Below, one piece after another: positions 1 to 8,881 of a DNA stretch of 64,000 nt (position 1 is its first letter; each line of letters starts with the position of its first letter). Origin of the DNA: Chitinophaga sp. E66 (GTDB taxonomy: Bacteria; Bacteroidota; Bacteroidia; Chitinophagales; Chitinophagaceae); the NCBI GenBank assembly GCA_019285755.1, contig CP079103.1:3720001-3784000 (forward strand). The letters run 5' to 3'. A program made the position numbers and the translations under genes. The notes under the pieces are model-generated. The model did not search any database, was not told the DNA's origin, and was given only the letters and a program-made list of their open reading frames with translations.

Positions 1-518
1 CCCCACGCACCAGGGTAATGGCTCATTATTGAACAGGTGATCTTGGCCTTGGCGAAAGACGCTTCAAAACGCCCGCCTGGTATGCCATTCCTTTCACAAT
101 AATCGGATAATACACCGCACCAGTTCCGGATAACCGATCCTGCCATCCAGACATCGGCCTTTATGGGTTGACCGGGGTAATCACCGGACTCGGTGCTTAC
201 TTCCTCTGCCAATTCCAGCTGTGCGTTGGAGATCAGCATCAGCAGCGCTTCTTCCCCTTCCGTGTATTGCCCGTTAGCTTCCGGGGCCAACAGTAATTGA
301 ATTAATTCTTCTAACCGGGCGCCGCTGTCTTCAAAGAGCCGGATGGGCGTTTCCGTCAATTCGGTTTCGCCGGAGAGAATAGCGGCGGCTATTTGTCCTG
401 CGGGCCGTAACCGGCATGGTTCCGGTATCTGGTCCGCGTTAACGATCTCCCGCTTTGCAATGCCATTCCAGGCAGCCTCACATGGCTTATCCGCGTTTGC
501 TTTGGTATTTTCAGTCAT
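1..518 (-). CDS. Uncharacterised protein, C-terminal end missing
   Basis: An open frame reads from an ATG at 516-518 to the left edge of the window with no stop, about 172 codons, so the C-terminus is missing. The protein starts MTENTKANADKPCEAAWNG, has no signal peptide and is rich in acidic residues. It carries a Leu-rich helical stretch (LEELIQLLLAPE) around residues 65-77. I do not recognise a family. The start codon overlaps the stop of the upstream gene (TAATG, one shared base), so the two are probably translationally coupled and functionally linked. It is soluble by appearance, whereas its partner is exported. Function unknown; the reality of the gene is supported by the long clean frame and the coupling. 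Confidence 0.6.
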   Translation of the reverse strand, partial: MTENTKANADKPCEAAWNGIAKREIVNADQIPEPCRLRPAGQIAAAILSGETELTETPIRLFEDSGARLEELIQLLLAPEANGQYTEGEEALLMLISNAQLELAEEVSTESGDYPGQPIKADVWMAGSVIRNWCGVLSDYCERNGIPGGRFEASFAKAKITCSIMSHYPGAW

Positions 519-1172
519 TATCGGCTGTTAACAGTGTCAGTTTTCAGGATGAAAGTTAAGGTATCCATGTATTCCGCGTATCGTCGCTTCACATATATTC
601 CCAGATCATATGTTGTTCCGGACGCCAACAGGTTTGCGGGCGGGCGGGTTCTTTCCGTAAAATCTTCCAGGCTGTCGCCCCGAAGCGGTATGAACCTGGC
701 GACCAGTTCAGGGTATAATACCGCTGATAAAAATGTTCCTGCTGCACGGCTTGTATGCGCCGGCGGAAATCATCGTTGCGGCTGCTTTTTCCGAATGACA
801 GCATGGAGGTGAGTGCCCCAGGTTTATGCCAATACCCGGAACGTGATGAACACGGCCTTCGGCGCCGGTAATGGTATTACCCCATTTGTCTTTATTGAAA
901 TTGAATAGTTGCCCGAGGGTGGGTTGCTGCCGGGCGCGGAGCAGGCGATCCATTGCCAGGGAGTCTTCCAGGTAGTTCCTGCCTCTTTTCTCGAAGGTGC
1001 GGAGCTGTATAACGCGGAGGGAATCCCGGGAGGCGGGTATCGTGTCTACGGAGCGCAGCTGTGGCCGAACATAGCCTGTATACGGGAAAGCGCCTTTCCG
1101 GGTCGTATCCTGGGCGGAGATCGTTGTGCAGCAGAGCGTAGCGCCGCAGAGGGTCAGCAAGCGGGGAATCAT
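518..1172 (-). CDS. Uncharacterised exported protein (two frameshifts)
   Basis: It begins MIPRLLTLCGATLCCTTISAQD, a Sec-type signal peptide with a likely cleavage after SAQ. The mature part has many short basic/acidic segments (for example LRTFEKRGRNYLEDSLAMD) and no transmembrane helix. The frame breaks twice. Near 817 an extra C in the CCCC run restores GALTSMLSFGKSS. Near 714 an extra G in GGG restores PELVARFIPLRGDSLEDF. After both repairs the protein is about 218 residues and ends at a TAA at 518-520 that overlaps the next start codon. The repaired product ends in TDTVNSR. I recognise no domain. It is probably periplasmic and cotranscribed with the following gene. It lies 23 bp from the end of coaE, on the same strand. 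Confidence 0.55.
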
Positions 1173-1195
1173 TCCTGAAGCTAGGAGATACGGTT

Positions 1196-1782
1196 CTAAG
1201 AAAAAGTTAAAAATGTCTGGTGTAGAGCCAGCACCTGCGGGATGACCAGTTGCTGCTCATCGTTGTACACCACATAATCCGCCAGCTTGCGCTTTATCTG
1301 CTCGTCGAGCTGCTTGTGCATACGGGCGATCACGGCATTGCGGTCGGTACTGTCGCGCTGCATGACACGCCGGATGCGGAGGGCTTCGGGCGCATAGACG
1401 GTGATTACCTTATCGACGTGGTGGAAGGATTCGGTTTCGAACATAAGGGCGGCTTCCTTAATGACGTAGGGTGCATTTTGCTGCCGCGCCCAGGTTTCGG
1501 AATCGCGGATGGTAGCGGGGTGAACGAGGGAGTTCAGGACGGCGAGCTGTTCCTTGTCGTTGAACACGATATCGGCGATGTATTTGCGGTTGAGGGCGCC
1601 GTCGGCCGAATAGGCGCCGTCTCCGAAGTGGCTGCGGATCTGTCCGGCAAGTTCCTTATCCCTGACCATGATGTCTTTAGCGGCTTCGTCGGCATAGAAA
1701 ACGGGGATGCCAAGGAGGGCAAAGATCTTTGCCACGGTAGTTTTCCGGAGCCGATGCCTCCGGTGATTCCGATGATGCGCAT
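1196..1782 (-). CDS. coaE: Dephospho-CoA kinase (one frameshift)
   Basis: Catalyses the last step of coenzyme A synthesis, the ATP-dependent 3'-phosphorylation of dephospho-CoA in the cytoplasm. The N-terminus MRIIGITGGIGSGK is the family's P-loop. It is followed, after one frameshift, by TVAKIFALLGIPVFYADEA, the usual second block. The break is at 1737-1741: one more A in the AAAA run of GGAAAACTACC gives GSGKTTVAK. Length after repair is about 195 residues, normal for CoaE. It is the last gene of the nusB-DUF1573-yajC-coaE group. A hairpin with a minus-strand T tract (1791-1825) lies between it and yajC, so part of its expression may be independent of the upstream genes. Confidence 0.93.
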
Positions 1783-1790
1783 GGGGGCAA

Positions 1791-1825
1791 AATAATAAAA
1801 AGAGAAGGCGTAGCGCCTTCTCTTT
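1791..1825 (-). terminator. Intrinsic terminator downstream of yajC
   Basis: A perfect 12-bp stem, AAAGAGAAGGCG (1799-1810) with CGCCTTCTCTTT (1814-1825), has a 3-nt loop. Read on the minus strand it is followed by a T-rich tract (complement of AATAATAAAA). It sits between the yajC stop and the coaE start. Confidence 0.75.
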
Positions 1826-1849
1826 GCAGTTTTTCCGGTAAGGGAAAAG

Positions 1850-2206
1850 TTATTTTACTTCAGCGGCTTTGTTAAGCGCTGCGGTGTATTCCATGCTGAT
1901 CGCGGAGCGTTCCATGGTGAAGAAGGTGCCGGGGCTCACTTCTACCTGAAGGGTGCCGTTGTCGTTGATTTTCTTCACTTTACCATGGATGCCTGCTATG
2001 GAAACAACCTTATCGCCTTCGCGGAGGTTGTCGATGAATTGTTTCTGAGCTTTCGCTTTTTTTTAGTTTGGGGCGGATCATAAAGAGCCACATAACGAGG
2101 ATCATGCCTCCGAAGAAGATCATGCTGCCCCAGCCACCCATACCGCCGCCCTGTGCGCCGCCGGCGGGGGCGTCATCAGGAATACGTTTGTTAAGAAGTT
2201 GTACAT
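1850..2206 (-). CDS. yajC: Preprotein translocase subunit YajC (one frameshift)
   Basis: Accessory subunit of the SecDF-YajC complex at the Sec translocon. The N-terminus is short and Gly-rich (GGAQGGGMGGWGS). One transmembrane helix follows (MIFFGGMILVMWLFMI, about residues 30-46), then the diagnostic R-P-K-x-K-K stretch, and the cytoplasmic domain QFIDNLREGDKVVSIAGIHG, the YajC core. The frame breaks in the 8-nt A run at about 2053-2060. Seven A's would give LKKAKAQKQF, ten would give one extra Lys; eight cannot be in frame. After correction the protein has about 118 residues and ends NKAAEVK. Its place between nusB/DUF1573 and coaE is the normal Bacteroidota order. Confidence 0.9.
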
Positions 2207-2242
2207 CTGTATGTGTTTATTTGATTTGAACGGTTAAAGTTA

Positions 2243-2689
2243 CTATTTCTTTGCCACGATCTCAGCGATAATGCGCGGGCCCGGGTTCATGGAAGGGTCT
2301 GTATTGGCTTCGATGAAGATTTCCTTTTCGGTGTATCCTTCCGGGCGGCCATTGCTGTCGAACTTCACTTTGATATAGGCGGAGTCTCCGGGGCGGATGG
2401 GCGCTTTGGGCCAGTCCGGGACGGTACATCCGCAGGAGGCTTCGGCACGGGTGATGAGGAGATCGCGGCCACCGGTGTTTTTGAACTTGAAGGAATACTC
2501 AACTACCTCTCCGGCCTGGATGCGGCCGAAGTCGTGCTTCATTTTATCGAAAGCGATAACGGGCACGCCGCCTTTAGCGGTATCCGCTGCGTTTGCATGG
2601 CTGTCTGCCCCAGCCTTGCTGTTGCTTTGGCTATTGCAGGCGCCCAGGGCGATGGTAACGGCGAATATGGCGATGAAGGTAGTTCTCAT
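2243..2689 (-). CDS. DUF1573 domain lipoprotein
   Basis: An intact frame of 148 residues. The N-terminus MRTTFIAIFAVTIALGAC is a lipoprotein signal with lipobox LGAC, so the protein is probably membrane-anchored in the periplasm. A Ser/Ala-rich linker follows. The DUF1573 fold begins at about residue 45 (FDKMKHDFGRIQAGEVVEYSF) and includes the typical SCGCTVPDWP and GDSAYIKVKFDS motifs. DUF1573 is an Ig-like beta domain that is abundant in Bacteroidota; its biochemical role is unknown. It lies between nusB and yajC with short gaps, so it is probably cotranscribed with them. It is one of the few long genes in the window without a frameshift. Confidence 0.88.
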   Translation of the reverse strand: MRTTFIAIFAVTIALGACNSQSNSKAGADSHANAADTAKGGVPVIAFDKMKHDFGRIQAGEVVEYSFKFKNTGGRDLLITRAEASCGCTVPDWPKAPIRPGDSAYIKVKFDSNGRPEGYTEKEIFIEANTDPSMNPGPRIIAEIVAKK

Positions 2690-2725
2690 AGCGATCTTAT
2701 TTCCGGTTACGGTCCGTTTTCTCGA

Positions 2726-3622
2726 TCAGGTTGGCCTGGTGAGATCTTTCAGGATATTATCGAGGATGCCATTGACGAACTGTCCGCTTTGCGGGGTGGA
2801 GTAAGCCTTGGCCAGGTCGATATATTCGTTGATGGTCACCTTGGTCGGGATGGTGGGGAAATAGAGGAATTCGCAGACGCCCATTTCCATCAGCAGCATG
2901 TCTACCGCGGCAATACGCTCGGGGTCCCAGTTCTGGAGCTTGGGCCGGATGAGCTCGAGGCAGTAGTCTTTCTTATTGATGACGGTGCTGAGGAGCTCGC
3001 GGGCATATTCCAGTTTTTCGCGGCTGATCAGCTGGAGGAAGTTGAAGAGCTGGGGCTTGAGAGGTAGTTGCCTACCAGGATGCCCATCATGTCGGCATCA
3101 TCGCCCCAGTGGAGGAAGTTATCTTCCACGTGCTGGATAAAGTGGTCGCTTTTCTCCAGGATATCTGAAAAGATGAATTCTACGATTTGTTTTTCGGAGG
3201 CGCGCTCGCGGAGGGCTGGGCGATGTACGCTTTATAGGTCTCCGTTTCGGCGAGCTGATTGTAGAGTTTGCGGGTGAGCTCGGGGTCTTCGAGGCGGCGG
3301 AGCTTCCAGTGTCGAGGTTGACGAGGAAGCCTTTGTCGTTGAGGACCTGGAAAACGAAGTCGTTCCCGGCTATCTTGGTGTTCACGGAAAGGTCTTCCGC
3401 GCTGGGCAGGTGTTTGGAGGCGCGCTGCTGGGCATCGGTCTCCGCATACTGGGCTACCCTGGCCATTGAGAACAGGAGGTAGGTGAAAATCTGACACGTC
3501 TGGTCCAGTTTCTCATTCAGCAAACTCATGGCAGTGCCCGGTTTCACCGTTTCCTGCTCCATGGTGTCCATGGCATACAGCGTTTGCATTACTTTTACCC
3601 GGATATTTCTTCTACTGATCAT
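2726..3622 (-). CDS. nusB: Transcription antitermination factor NusB, long Bacteroidota form (at least three frameshifts)
   Basis: NusB binds boxA RNA with NusE and promotes antitermination, mainly of rRNA operons. The start MISRRNIRVKVMQTLYA is the conserved NusB N-terminus. The C-terminal core, read in another frame, contains MEMGVCEFLYFPTIPTKVT and the family signature INEYIDLAKAYSTPQSGQFV, then NGILDNIL. Frames switch near 3302, 3215 and 3065, so it is not a continuous open frame here. Summed length is about 299 residues, as expected for the Bacteroidota form, which carries an N-terminal extension before the RNA-binding core. The start was chosen because MISRRNIR is the family N-terminus and a TAGATTTG box lies 25 bp upstream on the minus strand. 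Confidence 0.88.
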
Positions 3623-3646
3623 GTTGTACGCTAAGGAAAATGGCGG

Positions 3647-3654
3647 CAAATCTA
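3647..3654 (-). promoter_or_regulatory. Putative -7 box for the nusB operon
   Basis: The plus strand reads CAAATCTA, that is TAGATTTG on the minus strand, matching the Bacteroidota -7 consensus TAnnTTTG. It is 25 bp before the nusB start. I see no clear -33 TTG at the usual distance. Confidence 0.45.
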
Positions 3655-3783
3655 CTGTTTTACAGCGACTTTTTAAAAAATACTTCCGGGGCCCCGGAAG
3701 AGGGGATCTGACTGCCATTCTATAGGGGCTGACAGGCGAAAAATGAAAAAATGTCATTTTCTGGCGGGGAGACCGAATTTAAT

Positions 3784-3791
3784 TATCTTTG
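3784..3791 (+). promoter_or_regulatory. Putative -7 box for groES-groEL
   Basis: TATCTTTG matches TAnnTTTG. The -33 position carries TTCTG in place of TTTG, about 20 bp upstream. The implied 5' leader to groES is about 115 nt. I did not find a CIRCE (HrcA-type) inverted repeat in the 3623-3912 gap. Confidence 0.45.
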
Positions 3792-3912
3792 GAACCTGAA
3801 AATTTGACCCGAAAACCGTTTGGCACAATCTTCGTCAAGTGAAAAACCGTCGAATTTCGGCAATACGCAAGAATTGTATTCCTAAACTCATCTTTTTAAA
3901 AATAGAATCAAA

Positions 3913-4196
3913 ATGGCTAAAAGCAAATTGAGTATCAAACCTCTGGCAGACAGGGTGATCGTAAAACCCGCAGCAGCTGAAGAAAAAACCGCAGGTGGCA
4001 TCATCATTCCCGACACCGCTAAAGAAAAACCGCAGCGTGGAACGGTTGTAGCAGCCGGCCCCGGTAAAAAGATGAACCCGTGAGCGTGAAAGTAGGCGAT
4101 ACCGTGCTGTATGGCAAATACTCCGGTACCGAAATCAGCCTCGAAGGCGACGATTACCTGATCATGCGCGAATCCGACATCCTGGCCGTTATCTAA
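3913..4196 (+). CDS. groES: Co-chaperonin GroES (one frameshift)
   Basis: Heptameric lid of the GroEL folding chamber, cytoplasmic. The sequence starts [19 protein letters not shown] and contains the mobile loop [18 protein letters not shown], both diagnostic. The C-terminal half ([17 protein letters not shown], then [13 protein letters not shown]) is in a different frame. The break is at about 4067-4071: one more A in GGTAAAAAGATG gives [13 protein letters not shown]. After repair it is 94 residues, the normal length. groEL follows after 50 bp in the same orientation. A broken groES would be lethal in most bacteria, which argues that the break is a sequence error. Confidence 0.96.
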
Positions 4197-4216
4197 TCCA
4201 GGCCCCGAAAATGTAA

Positions 4217-5882
<1,666 letters not shown>

Positions 5883-5909
5883 TCCAGACCTCATTCCGGA
5901 AATATTCCC

Positions 5910-5944
5910 TCCCGTCCCGGCCATTGCCGGGACGGGATTTTTTT
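5910..5944 (+). terminator. Intrinsic terminator of groES-groEL
   Basis: An 11-bp perfect stem, TCCCGTCCCGG (5910-5920) with CCGGGACGGGA (5927-5937), has a 6-nt loop and is followed by seven T's. Confidence 0.9.
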
Positions 5945-5995
5945 ATATTGTAACTTTCCGGCCCTCACCGCCGTTTCAATTAAAATTCCGAATTG

Positions 5996-6526
5996 ATGCT
6001 GTTGATTAAAGGATCTCGCCCGCAACGATTAATGACCGCCCTGTGCCTCCTGGTGCTTACGGCCGGCATCATGCACGGCTGCGCCAAGACGGACCAGTCC
6101 GCCGAGACCTCCTACTTTAGAGATGTGACCCAGGAAATGGATGCCGTAGAGAAATGGCTGATAGACAGTAACCAGCATGCTGGCTTTAAACGGCACGCCG
6201 CCGGGTTCGGGTATAAGATAGAGAACGAGGGAGACCAATCGGAAACCATTACCCTCAACTCGATCCCCGTAGTGACCTATACCCGCTGCATATGGCCCTC
6301 GCAAACCCCGATAGAATCGTCTCCCCTGCCCACTTCTTTCGACAACAGGAGATTGAAAGACCATATCATGGGCTGGCAACTGGGGCTGCCCCTCATTACC
6401 AAAGGCGGCCGGATCAAACTATACATTCCCAGCCGGCTGGCTTTCGGCAGCGTCGGCATTCCCGGCCGGATACCGCCAAACGCGATCCTTATCTGTGACA
6501 TTACTTTAATCGATATCAGAAAATAA
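5996..6526 (+). CDS. FKBP-type peptidyl-prolyl isomerase lipoprotein
   Basis: Predicted prolyl cis-trans isomerase that helps folding of exported proteins. The N-terminus (MLLIKGSRPQRLMTALCLLV, then LTAGIMHGC) is a signal peptide with a lipoprotein-like Cys. The C-terminal part carries the FKBP core: GWQLGLPLITKGGRIKLYIP, then SRLAFG and IPPNAILICDITLI. The central region (about residues 95-115) matches FKBP poorly: the usual YTGxxxxGxxFDS is TYTRCIWPSQTPIESS. This may be divergence or a pair of compensating indels. An in-frame TTG precedes the ATG; I chose the ATG. It is followed after 12 bp by a second FKBP lipoprotein gene, and the pair sits directly downstream of groESL behind a terminator. 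Confidence 0.82.
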   Translation: MLLIKGSRPQRLMTALCLLVLTAGIMHGCAKTDQSAETSYFRDVTQEMDAVEKWLIDSNQHAGFKRHAAGFGYKIENEGDQSETITLNSIPVVTYTRCIWPSQTPIESSPLPTSFDNRRLKDHIMGWQLGLPLITKGGRIKLYIPSRLAFGSVGIPGRIPPNAILICDITLIDIRK

Positions 6527-6538
6527 TCACTCAATCGC

Positions 6539-7038
6539 ATGAAGAAACATTACCTTGGCCTGATCGCCCTGCTGGGCATCACCCTGGCAACCGCCTGCAA
6601 GAAAGACAAAGACGAAGCGCCGCCCTACGACGAAGCAAAACAGGCCGCCATCGATGAGCAGACCATCAAGGACTACATCGCCGCCAACAACCTGACCGGC
6701 TTTCAGCGCGACACTACGGGGTTTACTGGAAAGTCCTCCAAAACGGCGAAGGCGGAGACACCATCAAACTGACCGACCGTTTCAACATTTCCTACAAAGG
6801 CTGGCTGCTCAACGGCACCCGCTTCGACTCTACCAATAACACGACTTTCAGCGACGTCCGCCTCAATACCACCGGCCTGATCGCCGGGTTCAAGGTAGGC
6901 TTGCAGAAGACTACCAAGAAAGGGAAAGTCCTGTATTTCATCCCTTCCGTACTGGGTTACCGGAATGCCGACCGTGGCACTATTCCGCCGAACAGCGTAC
7001 TGAAGTTCGAGGTAACGGTGAATAACTATTACTATTAG
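6539..7038 (+). CDS. FKBP-type peptidyl-prolyl isomerase lipoprotein (one frameshift)
   Basis: Second of two adjacent FKBP genes. MKKHYLGLIALLGITLATAC is a lipoprotein signal peptide with lipobox ATAC. A Lys/Asp-rich linker (KKDKDEAPPYDEA) follows, then an N-terminal helix and the FKBP domain: ISYKGWLLNGTRFDST, then LIAGFKVGLQ, VLYFIPSVLGY and IPPNSVLKFEVTV. The frame breaks near 6721-6723: one more T in TTT gives GFYWKVLQNG. Repaired length is about 166 residues. It probably acts in the periplasm at the outer or inner membrane. It is cotranscribed with the preceding paralogue and closed by a terminator at 7046-7079. Confidence 0.88.
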
Positions 7039-7045
7039 CATATTG

Positions 7046-7079
7046 TGCCCGTCCAGGTAAACGCCGGACGGGCATTTTT
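7046..7079 (+). terminator. Intrinsic terminator of the FKBP pair
   Basis: A 9-bp perfect stem, TGCCCGTCC (7046-7054) with GGACGGGCA (7066-7074), is followed by five T's. Confidence 0.85.
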
Positions 7080-7106
7080 GATTTCCGGGGAATTATAGTA
7101 CATTTA
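7078..7106 (+). promoter_or_regulatory. Probable promoter of the first sigma/FecR/SusC module
   Basis: TTG at 7078-7080 (within TTTTTG), an 18-bp gap and TACATTTA at 7099-7106 match the Bacteroidota -33/-7 pattern with one mismatch in the -7 box. The -33 element overlaps the T tract of the preceding terminator. Confidence 0.5.
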
Positions 7107-7153
7107 GAAAGACCACAATCTAAAAACGCATTTCCGGTACTATTCCCGTCGGC

Positions 7154-7730
7154 ATGGATCGATACGCCATTCATACAGCCCCTTCCGAATTGCAGGAACG
7201 CCGTTTCCTGGAGGTTTTCCGTGACCAGGAGGCCCGTTTATTCGCCCTGGCGATAAAGATGACCAAATCGGCCGCATATGCCAGGATCTCGTTCAGGAAA
7301 CATTCCTTAAACTTTGGGAACACCGCAACCAGATGGATGACATCCGGAATATGGATGCCTGGCTGTACCGGGTGATGGAAAACAAACTAATGGACTTTCT
7401 CCGCAAAGCCGCTGCCGACGAGCGGATGCGTGAACAAATCTGGAACGCCCTTTCCGGCGAAGCCCCTTCTCCCGCTACCATTACCGAATACCGTGAATAT
7501 CACGCCCTTGTCGGCAAAGCCATCGACCGGCTGCCGCCCCAGCGCCGCCTCATTTACCGCCTCAACCGGGAAGAGGGCATGAGCTACCTGGAGATCGCCG
7601 ACGAGCTGAACATCTCCCGCCATACCGTTAAAAACCAGCTATCTTCCGCGCTGCAGGCCATCCGTTCCTTTATCGTCAAGACCTCCGGCCCGCTGAGCCT
7701 CTTTTTTCACTTTTTTTCTTCCGGCAATAG
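7154..7730 (+). CDS. ECF-type RNA polymerase sigma factor (two frameshifts)
   Basis: Sigma-70 family, extracytoplasmic-function type, of the FecI-like group that is paired with FecR anti-sigma factors. Region 2 reads DQEARLFALAIKMTKSA, then (after one frameshift near 7283) QDLVQETFLKLWEHRNQM and DAWLYRVMENKLMDFLRK. Region 4 contains LPPQRRLIYRLNREEGMSYL and a helix-turn-helix EIADELNISRHTVKNQLSSA. A second break in the TTTTTTT run near 7711-7717 restores the hydrophobic tail FHFFFFRQ and a stop at 7728-7730, typical of Bacteroidota ECF factors. Without it the frame would run into the FecR gene. Size about 192 residues. It presumably drives the SusC/SusD genes downstream. Confidence 0.88.
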
Positions 7731-7779
7731 GAACATTTCCCCGCTGCTTCGTCTTCCCTGTTATACACCAATTCTACGC

Positions 7780-8734
7780 ATGGAAGAACGGATACATTAC
7801 CTTTTTAAACGCTACCGCGATAACGCCTGTACCCGGCAGGAGTACGAAGAATTCTTCGCGCTGCTGCGACAGGCAGACACGGATGGCGCCCTCCGCGATA
7901 TGATCCGGCAGGTCTGGAACAGCGACGAAGCGCTCCCGCATGCCGAGACGTACGTCAACCGCCGCGGGCGCCTCGTGCATCCGCCGGCCGGCAGCTCCGG
8001 ATGGTAAAGACGGCCGTTGCCGCTGCCATACTCGCCATCGTAGCCACCGGCGCCTGGCTCCTCTATCCCACCAAACAGGGCTTGCAGGACCCGGCGGTCA
8101 TGACCGGCCAGCAGACGGCCCGCAAGGAAGTACGCAGGGTACTGTTGCCCGATGGCTCGCAGGTATGGCTCAATACCGCCAGCAGCCTGCGGTACGCGGA
8201 AGACTTTGGAAGGAAGTCGCGCACCGTATACCTCTCGGGCGAAGCTTACTTCGAAGTAGCGCAGAACAGGGAATTGCCTTTCGTCATCCATACGGGCAAC
8301 GTCTCTACCACCGTGCTGGGCACCACTTTCAATATCCGGGCCTATCCCGGGCAGGAAGCAGTGACGGTAGCCGTTCGCAGCGGCAAGGTAAAAGTGGATT
8401 ACGGGAAAATGCAAACTGCCACCCTGACTGGCGGGCAACTGGTGAAGGTCCGGCCCCAGGCGCCGGGGAACGAAGCGCCGCGCAGCTTCCGGCGGAAGAC
8501 GCCGCCCCTGGAAAGATGGAAAATGCTCTATGACGGAGAGAAACTGGCCGATATCATCGGCGACCTGGAACGCGCTTATGACGTGCGCATCCGGCTCGTA
8601 AGGCCGGGACTGGGGAAGAATCCGTGTCTACCTCGTTCCGGCGGGATATTGGCGCTGAAGAAGCCCTTAAGATCTTATGCCAATTGACAGACAGCCGGCT
8701 CACGCTGGTGGAAGGAACATATTCGATTCATTAA
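7780..8734 (+). CDS. FecR-family anti-sigma factor (at least two frameshifts)
   Basis: Inner-membrane anti-sigma factor that receives a signal from the SusC/TonB-dependent receptor through its periplasmic part. The cytoplasmic N-terminus starts MEERIHYLFKRYRDNACT. One transmembrane helix follows (TAVAAAILAIVATGAWLLY). The FecR domain has [34 protein letters not shown], and GNVSTTVLGTTFNIRAY. The C-terminal secretin-like part (YDVRIRLV ... EEALKILCQLTDSRLTLVEG) is reached only after a frameshift near 8615. Another break is near 7990. Repaired length is about 318 residues, normal for the family. The start lies 49 bp after the repaired sigma-factor stop. Confidence 0.87.
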
Positions 8735-8795
8735 CCAAAATCTGAAACGATGGCACGAACCTGTAAAAGATCATCAGGGTAAAGCCCGAAAATGC

Positions 8796-8834
8796 GGAGA
8801 GCCGCTCCGATTGCGACCCGGCTGCGGCTCCTCC
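8796..8834 (+). promoter_or_regulatory. Stem-loop in the leader of the first SusC gene
   Basis: GGAG-AGCCGC (8796-8805) pairs with GCGGCT-C-CTCC (8824-8834), a 10-bp stem with one bulged C and an 18-nt loop. It lies in the FecR-SusC gap, is followed by only three T's, and precedes an AT-rich tract containing AATTATTAAAC just before the SusC start. It could act as a weak attenuator or an RNA-stability element; inference only. Confidence 0.45.
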
Positions 8835-8881
8835 TGCCTTTCAATAATCCCTATTCGGTAATTATTAAACAATTCAAAGCT

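Noticed and set aside
3623..3912. CIRCE-type HrcA operator before groES
   Set aside because: I looked for the TTAGCACTC-N9-GAGTGCTAA pattern and found no convincing copy.
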